From an uncultured Oscillospiraceae bacterium (lineage in GTDB: Bacteria; Bacillota; Clostridia; Oscillospirales; Oscillospiraceae), in NCBI GenBank assembly GCA_934597165.1, contig CAKTQP010000057.1, forward strand, positions 1-11,420: 11,420 bases of DNA, written 5' to 3'. Under the pieces are notes generated by a model that saw nothing but the letters and a program-made list of their open reading frames with translations, was not told where the DNA came from and searched no databases. Every line of letters begins with the position of its first letter. The stretch's first letter is position 1. Shown piece by piece: positions 1-7,489 of this stretch. The position numbers and the translations under genes are program-made.

Positions 1-1253
1 GAGAACCCGTCTGGCTTCTCGCTGACCTTTGCCAAGTTGTTGTAGTCCTCCGAGTCGATGGACATCTTTTTCTTGGACAATCTGCCCTGCACCAGACCTC
101 CGATGAGGGAGGAGATGACGGCGAAGAGCGGGACGCCGATGAGCATACCCACAAAGCCGAAGATGCCGCCAAAGAAGATGATGGAGAAGAGGACACCGAA
201 GGACGAGATGCCCGTGCTGTCCCCCAAAATCTTGGGGCCCAAAATGTTGCCGTCAAACTGCTGGAGGGCGAAGACGAAGATGACGAAGTAAACGCACTTG
301 ATGGGGCTGTAGAACAGCACCAACAGGGCGCAAGGGATGGCGCCGATGAGGGGGCCAAAGAAGGGGATGATGTTGGTCACGCCCACCACCACGCTGATGA
401 GGATGGCGAAGGGGATGTTGAGCAGGGACGTGCCTACAAAACAGATGATGCCGATGATGAAGGAGTCCAGGAGCTTGCCCCGGATGAAGCCGCCAAAGAC
501 CTTGTGGATATACCGGCAGCGCACCAGGATATCATTGGCCACCTTGATGGAGAAGAGGCTGTAGATGAGCTGTTTGGCGTGGCCGATCATCTGGGTCTTG
601 CTGACCAGCAGGTAGATGGCCACGATGAAGCCCAGGAGGGTATTGGTGACGATCTTCACCGCGTAGACCACCCCGTTGAACACGCTGCTGACCAGGGTGT
701 TCAGCCCGCCCAGGGTGTTGGACAGGTTCTTGATGTTGGGGATCAGATCCTTGGTGGCCCACTCGTCCAGGTAGGTGGCGATCGAGTCATAAATCTCCTG
801 CGCCGTCTGCGCCAGGCTGGGGTTATCCTGCCACAGCTTGGACAGCAGCTCGTTCCCGTGCTGGATATAGGTCGGGAAGGAGGAGACGATGCCCATGATA
901 CTGTTGATGAGGTTGGGCAGCACCAGGGCGAACAGACCGCCCAGCAGGACCAGGGCGAAGAGGATGGAGATGGTCACGGACAGGGCTACCCCTACGCTCC
1001 GCGCCCGTCTCGGCCCCAATTTCCGCTGGAACGCATCCTCGAAGTTGCGCAGCAGCATATTGTACAGGGGCGAGAGCAGGTAGGCGATGACCGCGCCGAT
1101 GATGAAGGGGGTGAGGACGGTGACCAAGCCGCTGAAAAAGCCTTGGATCGCCTTGATGTTGTAGATGAGGAAAAACAGCAGCAAGCTGGCGCCGATGACC
1201 AGGAACGCTGTCAGTCCCGCCGCAATATAGGATTTGTATTTTTCCTTTTTCGT
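1..1253 (-). CDS. AI-2E family transporter (partial, C-terminus off the left edge; apparent ACG start)
   Basis: Reading the minus strand gives 417 uninterrupted codons of a hydrophobic protein of the AI-2E/PerM family (COG0628), polytopic inner-membrane proteins, some linked to autoinducer-2 export or ion transport; the substrate here is unknown. Visible parts are a basic N-terminus (KKEKYKSY), a first membrane segment at about residues 9-32, a second at about 40-60, a third near 90-120, a long soluble middle region, and a C-terminal half with the family-typical Asn-Ile-Ile-Pro-Phe-Phe-Gly-Pro loop followed by glycine-rich helices. The end (…EKPDGF) is cut by the window. No ATG, GTG or TTG exists in frame between the upstream in-frame TGA (1287-1289) and codon 24, which lies inside the first membrane segment. 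I place the start at ACG (1251-1253) because a good Shine-Dalgarno (AAGGCGG, 1261-1267) lies 7 bases upstream of it. It follows purB by 63 bp with no terminator between them, so co-transcription is likely. Family call is firm; the start is uncertain. Confidence 0.85.
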
Positions 1254-1316
1254 ATCAGTTCCGCCTTTCTGCGATTGCCGCCGGACTCATTGTGCCGAAC
1301 TGTTTGCCGGGCGTGC

Positions 1317-2753
1317 TCAGACCTTCAGTTCCACTTCCCCACCGGTCAGCGCGTCGGCGTACTGCTCCAGCACCGGCTGGATCTCGGTGGCCAGGAACTC
1401 GGTGACCTGTTCTGGGCAGCGGCCGATGTAGCGCTCCGGCTCCAGGTGGGCGGTCAGCTCTTCCCGGGTCATGCCGAACATGGGGTCTTCTGCGATGAGG
1501 TCGATGAGGTTGTTGGCAAGGCCCCGATCCTTCACGTTGCGCCCCGCCTCCATGGAGTGGACACGGATGTGCTCATGGAGCTCCTGCCGGTTGCCGCCCC
1601 GCTTGACGGCGTCCATCATGATGTTCTCGCTGGCCATGAAGGGCAGCTCCTCCATGATGTGCTTCTCGATGACCTTTTCATGCACCACCAGACCGGAGGT
1701 GATGTTCTGATAAATCTCCAAAATGGCATCCACGGACAGGAACGCTTCGGGGACGGACAGGCGCTTGTTGGCGGAGTCGTCCAGGGTGCGCTCGAACCAC
1801 TGGGTGGCGGTGGTGATGGCCGGGTTCATGACGTCGCTGATGACGTAGCGACCCAGGGCGCAGATGCGTTCGCTGCGCATGGGGTTGCGCTTGTAGGGCA
1901 TGGCGGAGGAGCCAATCTGCTTTTTCTCGAAGGGCTCTTCGATTTCCTTCATATGCGCCAGCAAACGCAGGTCGGTGGCGAACTTGCTGGCGGACTGGGC
2001 GATGCCGGCCAGGGTGTTCAGCACCAGCACGTCCACCTTTCGGGAATAGGTCTGGCCGGACACGGGCACGCAGCTGTCGAAGCCCATTTCTGCGGCGATC
2101 TTCCGTTCCAGCTCCTTGACCTTCTCATGGTCGCCCTCGAACAGCTCCAGGAAGGACGCCTGGGTGCCGGTGGTGCCCTTGCTGCCCAGCAGCTGCAGGT
2201 GTTCGATGCGATACTCCACCTCGTGGAGGTCCATCAGCAGCTCGTTCATCCACAGGGTGGCGCGCTTGCCCACCGTGGTCAGCTGGGCGGCCTGGAAGTG
2301 GGTGAAGCCCAAGGTGGGCAGTGCCTTGTAGGTGTCGGCAAATTTGGCCAGGTTGTTCAGCACCCGCACCAGCTTATCCCGCACCAGCATGAGGCCTTCC
2401 CGCATGATGATGACGTCAGTGTTGTCGCCCACGTAGCAGCTGGTAGCGCCCAGGTGGATGATGGGCATGGCGTCGGGGCACTGGTCGCCGTAGGCGTGGA
2501 TGTGTGCCATGACGTCGTGGCGCAGTTCCTTCTCGTAGCGGGCGGCTGCTTCGTAGTCGATATCGTCCACGTGCTCTTCCAGCTGGGACACCTGCGCCTG
2601 AGTCACCGGCAGACCCAGCTCCATCTCTGCCCGTGCCAGGGCGATCCAGAGACGGTGCCAGGTGGAGAACTTTTTATCGGGGGAGAAAATATACTGCATC
2701 TCCTGGCTGGCGTACCGGGAGGACAGAGGGCTTTCGTACTTGTTATGATTCAT
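1317..2753 (-). CDS. purB: adenylosuccinate lyase
   Basis: Adenylosuccinate lyase acts twice in cytosolic purine synthesis: it splits SAICAR to AICAR and fumarate, and adenylosuccinate to AMP and fumarate. The protein belongs to the fumarase/aspartase superfamily. Superfamily landmarks are present: the HLGATSCYVGDNTD segment (about residues 100-113), the THFQAAQ segment with the probable catalytic histidine near 152, and the signature loop GSSAMPYKRNP around 281-291, which carries the catalytic serine. I chose the ATG at 2751-2753, giving 478 residues, the normal family length. A GTG four codons upstream (2763-2765) is also possible but has no better ribosome site; before the ATG there is only a weak GAGAAAG. 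The gene has its own promoter (2794-2822), is insulated from the upstream aminotransferase by a terminator, and probably also drives the AI-2E gene downstream. Nothing looks truncated. Confidence 0.97.
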   Translation of the reverse strand: MNHNKYESPLSSRYASQEMQYIFSPDKKFSTWHRLWIALARAEMELGLPVTQAQVSQLEEHVDDIDYEAAARYEKELRHDVMAHIHAYGDQCPDAMPIIHLGATSCYVGDNTDVIIMREGLMLVRDKLVRVLNNLAKFADTYKALPTLGFTHFQAAQLTTVGKRATLWMNELLMDLHEVEYRIEHLQLLGSKGTTGTQASFLELFEGDHEKVKELERKIAAEMGFDSCVPVSGQTYSRKVDVLVLNTLAGIAQSASKFATDLRLLAHMKEIEEPFEKKQIGSSAMPYKRNPMRSERICALGRYVISDVMNPAITTATQWFERTLDDSANKRLSVPEAFLSVDAILEIYQNITSGLVVHEKVIEKHIMEELPFMASENIMMDAVKRGGNRQELHEHIRVHSMEAGRNVKDRGLANNLIDLIAEDPMFGMTREELTAHLEPERYIGRCPEQVTEFLATEIQPVLEQYADALTGGEVELKV

Positions 2754-2793
2754 ATGCTTTCTCACTCATTTCATTTTATGTTTCGATAACATT

Positions 2794-2822
2794 ATTATAC
2801 CACGGCAGTTCCCCAATGAAAA
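2794..2822 (-). promoter_or_regulatory. purB promoter, extended -10 type
   Basis: On the minus strand a perfect TATAAT (2794-2799) is preceded by TGG, making an extended -10 (TGnTATAAT). Seventeen bases upstream lies TTTTCA (2817-2822), 4 of 6 matches to the -35 consensus. The predicted start near 2787 leaves a leader of about 34 bases before the purB ATG. The leader is AT-rich and I see no riboswitch-like fold or convincing PurR-type operator in it. Confidence 0.75.
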
Positions 2823-2858
2823 CTGTCCTTTTATGAATCTTTTTTGAACTTCCCGCAC

Positions 2859-2897
2859 AAAAACAGTACCCATTTCACAAGGGAAATGGGTACTGTT
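2859..2897 (-). terminator. intrinsic terminator downstream of the aminotransferase and hairpin cluster
   Basis: A perfect 15-bp stem (AACAGTACCCATTTC paired with GAAATGGGTACTGTT) with a 6-base loop is followed on the minus strand by a run of five T (2859-2863), partly shared with the stem. On the plus strand the stem is followed by only two T, so it is directional. It lies just upstream of the purB promoter and would stop transcription arriving from the aminotransferase. The stem is AT-richer than usual at its base. Confidence 0.72.
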
Positions 2898-2900
2898 CCT

Positions 2901-3070
2901 GTCCTAAAAGTGGCAAAGCCACTTTTAGGACATTGATACACTCCGTTCTGCGCCTCGGTTGTCCGCCAAAGGCGGACAATTCGGCACTCACTCCGCGAGA
3001 AGTGTTTTTTGCCACGTACACGCCGCGGCAAAAAACAGATTTCAATTTCTTTCACGCCAGTCGGCGTGAA
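2901..3070. repeat. cluster of perfect inverted repeats in the purB/aminotransferase gap
   Basis: The 2766-3112 gap has no gene I believe in. Besides the purB promoter and the terminator at 2859-2897, it holds four more hairpins: GTCCTAAAAGTGGC/GCCACTTTTAGGAC with an AAA loop (2901-2931, 14 bp); TTGTCCGCC/GGCGGACAA with an AAA loop (2959-2979, 9 bp); TTTTTTGCC/GGCAAAAAA with a 13-base loop (3005-3035); and TTCACGCC/GGCGTGAA with an AGTC loop (3051-3070, 8 bp). None of these four has a T-run placed for termination on either strand. A 74-codon minus frame (2831-3055) crosses the cluster, but it is basic, matches no family I know and is shaped by the inverted repeats. I infer a structured 3' region of the aminotransferase transcript or a genome-wide interspersed intergenic repeat. 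From 3071 to 3112 I see nothing further. Confidence 0.7.
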
Positions 3071-3112
3071 ACTCTGCGAGGCTTTTACAAAGTGCTTATA
3101 TGCGCTTGCTTT

Positions 3113-4333
<1,221 letters not shown>

Positions 4334-4386
4334 AGGTAAGCCTCCTTATTGAAATTCACAAGAATGAAAAGACATCTTTTTGACAT

Positions 4387-4416
4387 ATTATAATCGAGAA
4401 CTTGCAGAACTGTCAA
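4387..4416 (-). promoter_or_regulatory. aminotransferase promoter, near-consensus sigma-70
   Basis: On the minus strand a perfect -35 TTGACA (4411-4416) and a perfect -10 TATAAT (4387-4392) are separated by 18 bases. The predicted start near 4380 gives a leader of about 47 bases ending in a strong ribosome site. An AT-rich 20-base palindrome (4422-4441) lies five bases upstream of the -35. Confidence 0.85.
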
Positions 4417-4421
4417 CCGTC

Positions 4422-4441
4422 TTTTTCGATATATCGAAAAA
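4422..4441. repeat. perfect 20-bp palindrome between the leu terminator and the aminotransferase promoter
   Basis: TTTTTCGATATATCGAAAAA is a perfect palindrome with no loop. On the minus strand its first bases coincide with the T-run of the leuB terminator, and its centre is about 51.5 bp upstream of the predicted aminotransferase start. It could be an extension of the terminator, an operator, or an A/T-rich upstream promoter element. The symmetry is certain; the role is not. Confidence 0.5.
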
Positions 4442-4471
4442 ATGCACGGCAAACGTATTTGCCGTGCATTT
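4437..4471 (-). terminator. intrinsic terminator of the leuCDB operon
   Basis: A perfect 14-bp stem (AAATGCACGGCAAA paired with TTTGCCGTGCATTT) with a 4-base loop is followed on the minus strand by six T (4437-4442), three of them shared with the stem base. It lies 61 bp after the leuB stop and separates the leucine operon from the aminotransferase. Confidence 0.88.
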
Positions 4472-4532
4472 CCGTGTCAATTTTCTCGTTACACTCCTGC
4501 AAAATACCGTCACTTTGCCGAAGCTGCCCCGC

Positions 4533-5606
4533 TTACAGGTGTTCCCGGATGAGCTGACCCATCTTCTTGGTGCCCACCTCTTCCCCGCTGCCGGGGATGT
4601 CATAGGTGTGCCAGCCCTCTGCCAGGACGGCGTCCACGGCGTCCTCGATGGCCTGTGCCTCAGTGGGCAGGTTCAGGGAGTACTTGAACATCATGGCCAC
4701 AGACAGGATGGTGGCGATGGGGTTGGCCTTGTCCAGACCCGCGTACTTGGGCGCGCTGCCGTGGCTGGGCTCGTACAGGCCGGGAGCGGTGGCGCCCAGG
4801 GAAGCGGAGGGCAGCATACCCAGGGAGCCTGCCAGCATGGAAGCTTCGTCGGAGAGGATGTCGCCGAACATATTCTCGGTGACCACCACGTCGAACTGGC
4901 TGGGGTTCTTGACCAGCTGCATGGCGGTGTTGTCCACCAGCATATCTTCAAATTCCACGTCGGGATACTCCGCCGCCAGCCGGTGCATCACTTCCCGCCA
5001 CAGGCGGGAGGTGGCCAGGACGTTGGCCTTGTCCACGCTGGTGACCTTCTTCCGGCGCAGCCGTGCCAGCTCGAAGGCCTGGCGGCCGATGCGCTCGATC
5101 TCCATCTCGGAATAGGCCATCAGGTCGGTGGCTTCCTCGCCCCGATCCTCGGTCTGATAGCGTTCCCGCTTGCCGAAGTACACGCCACCGGTCAGTTCCC
5201 GACAGATGATGAGGTCGATGCCCTTTTCGGCGGTTTCCTTCCGCAGGGGGCAGGTATCCACCAGAGCGGGACGGAGCATGGCGGGACGGAGGTTGACGAA
5301 CAGGCCCAGATCCTTGCGGATGGCCAGCAGAGCGGTCTCAGGACGCTGTTCTGCGGGCTTGTCGCTGCCGTACTTGGGGGTACCTACCGCACCCAGCAGC
5401 ACGGCGTCACAGGCCTTACAGCGCTCTGCGGTGCCGTCAGGGTAGCTCTTGCCGCAGGCGTCGGTGGCTACGCCGCCCAGCAGGACTTCTTCATATTCAA
5501 ATTCATGGCCGAACTTCTCGGAAATGCCTTCCATCACGTTCTGTGCCGCCGCGACGATCTCAGGGCCGATGCCGTCGCCGGGGATGACTGCGATCTTGAA
5601 CTTCAT
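4533..5606 (-). CDS. leuB: 3-isopropylmalate dehydrogenase
   Basis: LeuB oxidises and decarboxylates (2R,3S)-3-isopropylmalate with NAD+ to 2-oxoisocaproate (4-methyl-2-oxopentanoate), the last step before transamination to leucine; cytosolic homodimer. Family features: IPGDGIGPE at 8-16, substrate arginines at about 97, 107 and 136, RELTGGVYFG with Tyr143, the catalytic Lys193 in SVDKANVL, metal-binding aspartates at 225, 249 and 253 (FGDILSDEAS), and EPSHGSAP at 279-286 of the nucleotide site. The residues after the latter, with Asp-Lys-Ala-Asn-Pro-Ile-Ala, are typical. Length 357 is normal. The start has AAAGGAAG upstream with suitable spacing. It is the last gene of leuC-leuD-leuB, 16 bp after leuD, and is followed by a terminator. 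Confidence 0.98.
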   Translation of the reverse strand: MKFKIAVIPGDGIGPEIVAAAQNVMEGISEKFGHEFEYEEVLLGGVATDACGKSYPDGTAERCKACDAVLLGAVGTPKYGSDKPAEQRPETALLAIRKDLGLFVNLRPAMLRPALVDTCPLRKETAEKGIDLIICRELTGGVYFGKRERYQTEDRGEEATDLMAYSEMEIERIGRQAFELARLRRKKVTSVDKANVLATSRLWREVMHRLAAEYPDVEFEDMLVDNTAMQLVKNPSQFDVVVTENMFGDILSDEASMLAGSLGMLPSASLGATAPGLYEPSHGSAPKYAGLDKANPIATILSVAMMFKYSLNLPTEAQAIEDAVDAVLAEGWHTYDIPGSGEEVGTKKMGQLIREHL

Positions 5607-5622
5607 ACTCTGTCTTCCTTTC

Positions 5623-6111
5623 TCACTTTGCGATGCCGCGCGCCTTCAGAGAGGCCATCAGGCCGCCATTGTCGATGATGCCGTTGATGAACTCAGGGAA
5701 GGGTGCCGCCTGATAGGTCTTGCCGGTGGTCTCGTTGACGATCTTGCCGGTGGCGAAGTCCACGTCGATCTGGTCGCCGGGCTTGATGTCCGCTGCCGCC
5801 TCGGGGCTTTCCATGATGGGGAAGCCGATGTTGATGGCGTTGCGGTAGAAGATGCGGGCAAAGGATGCAGCGATGACGCACTTAACACCGCAGGCCTTGA
5901 TGGCCAGAGGGGCGTGCTCACGAGAGGAGCCGCAGCCGAAGTTGGCGCCGCCGACGATGATGTCACCGGGTTCTACGGTGGACGCGAAATTGATGTCGAT
6001 GTCCTCCATGCAGTGGGAGGCCAGGCTCTTTTCGTCCGGTGCGTTCAGGTAGCGGGCGGGGATGATGACGTCGGTATCCACGTTGTCGCCATATACATAA
6101 ATTTTCGCCAT
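5623..6111 (-). CDS. leuD: 3-isopropylmalate dehydratase, small subunit
   Basis: Small subunit of isopropylmalate isomerase, which with LeuC converts 2-isopropylmalate to 3-isopropylmalate by dehydration and rehydration. It supplies the swivel domain that completes the substrate pocket. The N-terminal DNVDTDVIIPARYL segment (9-22), which holds the substrate-recognition loop, and GANFGCGSSREHAP (55-68) with the conserved Ser-Ser-Arg are clear. At 162 residues it is the short archaeal/clostridial form rather than the ~200-residue enterobacterial one, matching the type of LeuC next to it. A strong AAGGAGG lies seven bases before the ATG, and that site begins within the leuC stop codon (TAAGGAGG), so translation of the two subunits is probably coupled. 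An aconitase-like role on homologous substrates cannot be excluded from sequence, but leuB next door settles the pathway. Confidence 0.97.
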   Translation of the reverse strand: MAKIYVYGDNVDTDVIIPARYLNAPDEKSLASHCMEDIDINFASTVEPGDIIVGGANFGCGSSREHAPLAIKACGVKCVIAASFARIFYRNAINIGFPIMESPEAAADIKPGDQIDVDFATGKIVNETTGKTYQAAPFPEFINGIIDNGGLMASLKARGIAK

Positions 6112-6123
6112 GGTAATTCCTCC

Positions 6124-7383
6124 TTACAGCTTTGCCGGGTCTGCCACGCAGCCTGCCACAGCGGATGCAGCGGCCACGGTGGGGCTGGCCAGGATGACCT
6201 CAGAGGTCACATGACCCATACGGCCTACAAAATTCCGGTTGGTGGTGGACACGCAGCGCTCGCCCTCGCACATACAACCCATGTGACCGCCCAGGCAGGG
6301 GCCACAGGTGGGGGTGGAGACAGCGGCACCGGCGGCCAGGAAGGTCTGGAAGATGCCCTCGTCGATCATCTGCTGGACGATCTCCTCGGTGGCGGGCAGG
6401 ACGATGCAGCGGATGCCGTCGGCCACCTTGCGGCCCTTCAAGATCTCTGCCGCGGCGCGCATATCGCTGATGCGGCCGTTGGTGCAGGAGCCGATGACCA
6501 CCTGGTCGATGGGCATACCGGCCACCTCACTCACCGTCTTGGTGTTGCTGGGCAGGTGGGGCATGGCCACGGTGGACTGGAGGGTGTTCAGGTCGATGAC
6601 GATCTCCCGTTCATACACCGCGTCTGGGTCGGCCTCGACAGCCTCGAACTTCCGGTCGGTACGGCCTTCCAGATAAGCCAGGGTCTTGTCGTCCACCGGG
6701 AAGATGCCGTTCTTGGCACCGGCCTCGATGGCCATGTTGGCGATGGTGAACCGGTCGTCCATGGTCAATGCGCTGACCCCTTCCCCGGCAAATTCCAGGG
6801 ACTGATACAGGGCGCCGTCCACGCCGATCATGCCGATCAGGTGGAGGATGACGTCCTTGCCGCTGACGTAGGGCTGGAGCTTGCCCTTCAGCACCACCTT
6901 GATGGCAGGGGGCACCTTGAACCAGGACAGGCCGGTGGCCATGCCGGCGGCCATATCGGTGGAGCCGATGCCGGTGGAGAAAGCGCCCAGGGCGCCGTAG
7001 GTACAGGTGTGGGAGTCTGCGCCGATGATGACTTCACCAGGCAGGGCCAGGCCCTGTTCAGGCAGCAGTGCGTGTTCCACGCCTACGCGGCCCACGTCGA
7101 AGAAGTGGGTGATGTTGTGCTTATGCGCAAAATCCCGTGCGGTTTTGCAAAGCTGAGCGGCTTTGATGTCCTTGCAGGGGGTGTAGTGATCCAATACGAT
7201 GGCGATCTTATCCTTATCAAAAACCTGGGTCAGGCCAGCCTTTTCAAACTGGCTGATGGCCACCGGAGCGGTGATGTCGTTGCCGAGCACCAGATCCAGC
7301 TTCGCCTCGATGAGCTGGCCGACTTCCACGGTGGGCAATCCGGCGTGTTTCGCCAGAATCTTCTGGGTCATCGTCATTCCCAT
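6124..7383 (-). CDS. leuC: 3-isopropylmalate dehydratase, large subunit
   Basis: Large, iron-sulfur subunit of isopropylmalate isomerase in the leucine pathway. The three cysteines that hold the 4Fe-4S cluster are visible: Cys300 in VIGSCTNGR, and Cys360 and Cys363 in TPTCGPCLGGH. GADSHTCTYGALGAF (near 121-135) and GSTDMA (140-145) are further family motifs. I start it at the ATG at 7381-7383 because AAGGAGG lies eight bases upstream; this gives 419 residues, the usual length of the archaeal/clostridial-type LeuC. An in-frame ATG eight codons earlier (7407) would put the ribosome site inside the gene and is less likely. First gene of leuCDB, 12 bp before leuD, divergent from a Crp/Fnr-family regulator. 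Oxygen-sensitive cluster fits an anaerobe. Confidence 0.97.
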   Translation of the reverse strand: MGMTMTQKILAKHAGLPTVEVGQLIEAKLDLVLGNDITAPVAISQFEKAGLTQVFDKDKIAIVLDHYTPCKDIKAAQLCKTARDFAHKHNITHFFDVGRVGVEHALLPEQGLALPGEVIIGADSHTCTYGALGAFSTGIGSTDMAAGMATGLSWFKVPPAIKVVLKGKLQPYVSGKDVILHLIGMIGVDGALYQSLEFAGEGVSALTMDDRFTIANMAIEAGAKNGIFPVDDKTLAYLEGRTDRKFEAVEADPDAVYEREIVIDLNTLQSTVAMPHLPSNTKTVSEVAGMPIDQVVIGSCTNGRISDMRAAAEILKGRKVADGIRCIVLPATEEIVQQMIDEGIFQTFLAAGAAVSTPTCGPCLGGHMGCMCEGERCVSTTNRNFVGRMGHVTSEVILASPTVAAASAVAGCVADPAKL

Positions 7384-7420
7384 TTGAAATTCCTCCTTGA
7401 TCCACAAATTGTGTAAGGTT

Positions 7421-7426
7421 ATTATG
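7421..7426 (-). promoter_or_regulatory. predicted leuC -10 element without a matching -35
   Basis: On the minus strand CATAAT matches the -10 consensus at 5 of 6 positions and predicts a start near 7414, about 31 bases before the leuC ATG. At spacings of 15 to 18 bases the best upstream hexamer matches TTGACA at only 3 of 6, so an activator is likely needed. A regulator-type dyad lies at the right distance for one (7448-7463). The leader is too short for a T-box or leader peptide. Confidence 0.5.
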
Positions 7427-7435
7427 GCAAACTTT

Positions 7436-7465
7436 TTGACAGTTGAATGTTAACTATGTTACAAT
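7436..7465 (+). promoter_or_regulatory. promoter of the Crp/Fnr-family regulator
   Basis: A perfect -35 TTGACA (7436-7441) and a -10 TACAAT (7460-7465) are 18 bases apart, with TG one base before the -10 (extended -10). The predicted start is near 7472, only about 18 bases before the ATG. A 16-bp dyad covers the end of the spacer and most of the -10. Confidence 0.78.
7448..7463. promoter_or_regulatory. putative Crp-family operator shared by leuC and the regulator gene
   Basis: TGTTAACTATGTTACA reads as TGTT-N8-TACA, one mismatch from the TGTA-N8-TACA form bound by NtcA-type regulators; it also fits a weakened Crp site (TGTTA-N6-TTACA). It overlaps the regulator's -10, a repressing position. 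Its centre is about 41.5 bp upstream of the predicted leuC start, the classic class II activating position. Site and roles are inferred. Confidence 0.5.
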
Positions 7466-7489
7466 CTAGTAGAGAATGGAGGGAAAAAC

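Noticed and set aside
504..2789. Plus-strand open frame of 761 codons
   Set aside because: It lies antisense to purB and the AI-2E gene, is rich in His, Gln and Gly, shows no domain and has no ribosome site. It is a shadow of GC-rich codon use on the other strand.
3005..3035. TTTTTTGCC/GGCAAAAAA stem as a terminator
   Set aside because: The T-run is the 5' arm on both strands, so no U-tract follows the stem in either direction.
2831..3055. Minus-strand 74-codon frame in the purB/aminotransferase gap
   Set aside because: It is made of the inverted repeats, overlaps the terminator, has no good ribosome site and matches no family I know.
2862..3070. Hairpin cluster as a CRISPR array or attachment site
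   Set aside because: The stems differ in sequence and length, there is no regular direct repeat with spacers, and no cas, integrase or transposase gene is nearby.
4380..5678. Plus-strand open frame of 432 codons
   Set aside because: Antisense shadow of leuB; its start lies in the aminotransferase promoter and it runs through the leu terminator.
5449..7416. Plus-strand open frame of 655 codons
   Set aside because: Antisense to leuD and leuC, with the same His/Gly/Val-rich shadow composition. The motif-bearing proteins are on the minus strand.
7384..7489. T-box, leucine leader peptide or CodY box upstream of leuC
   Set aside because: The predicted leader is only about 31 bases, with no leucine-codon run, no T-box sequence and no AATTTTCWGAAAATT-like site.
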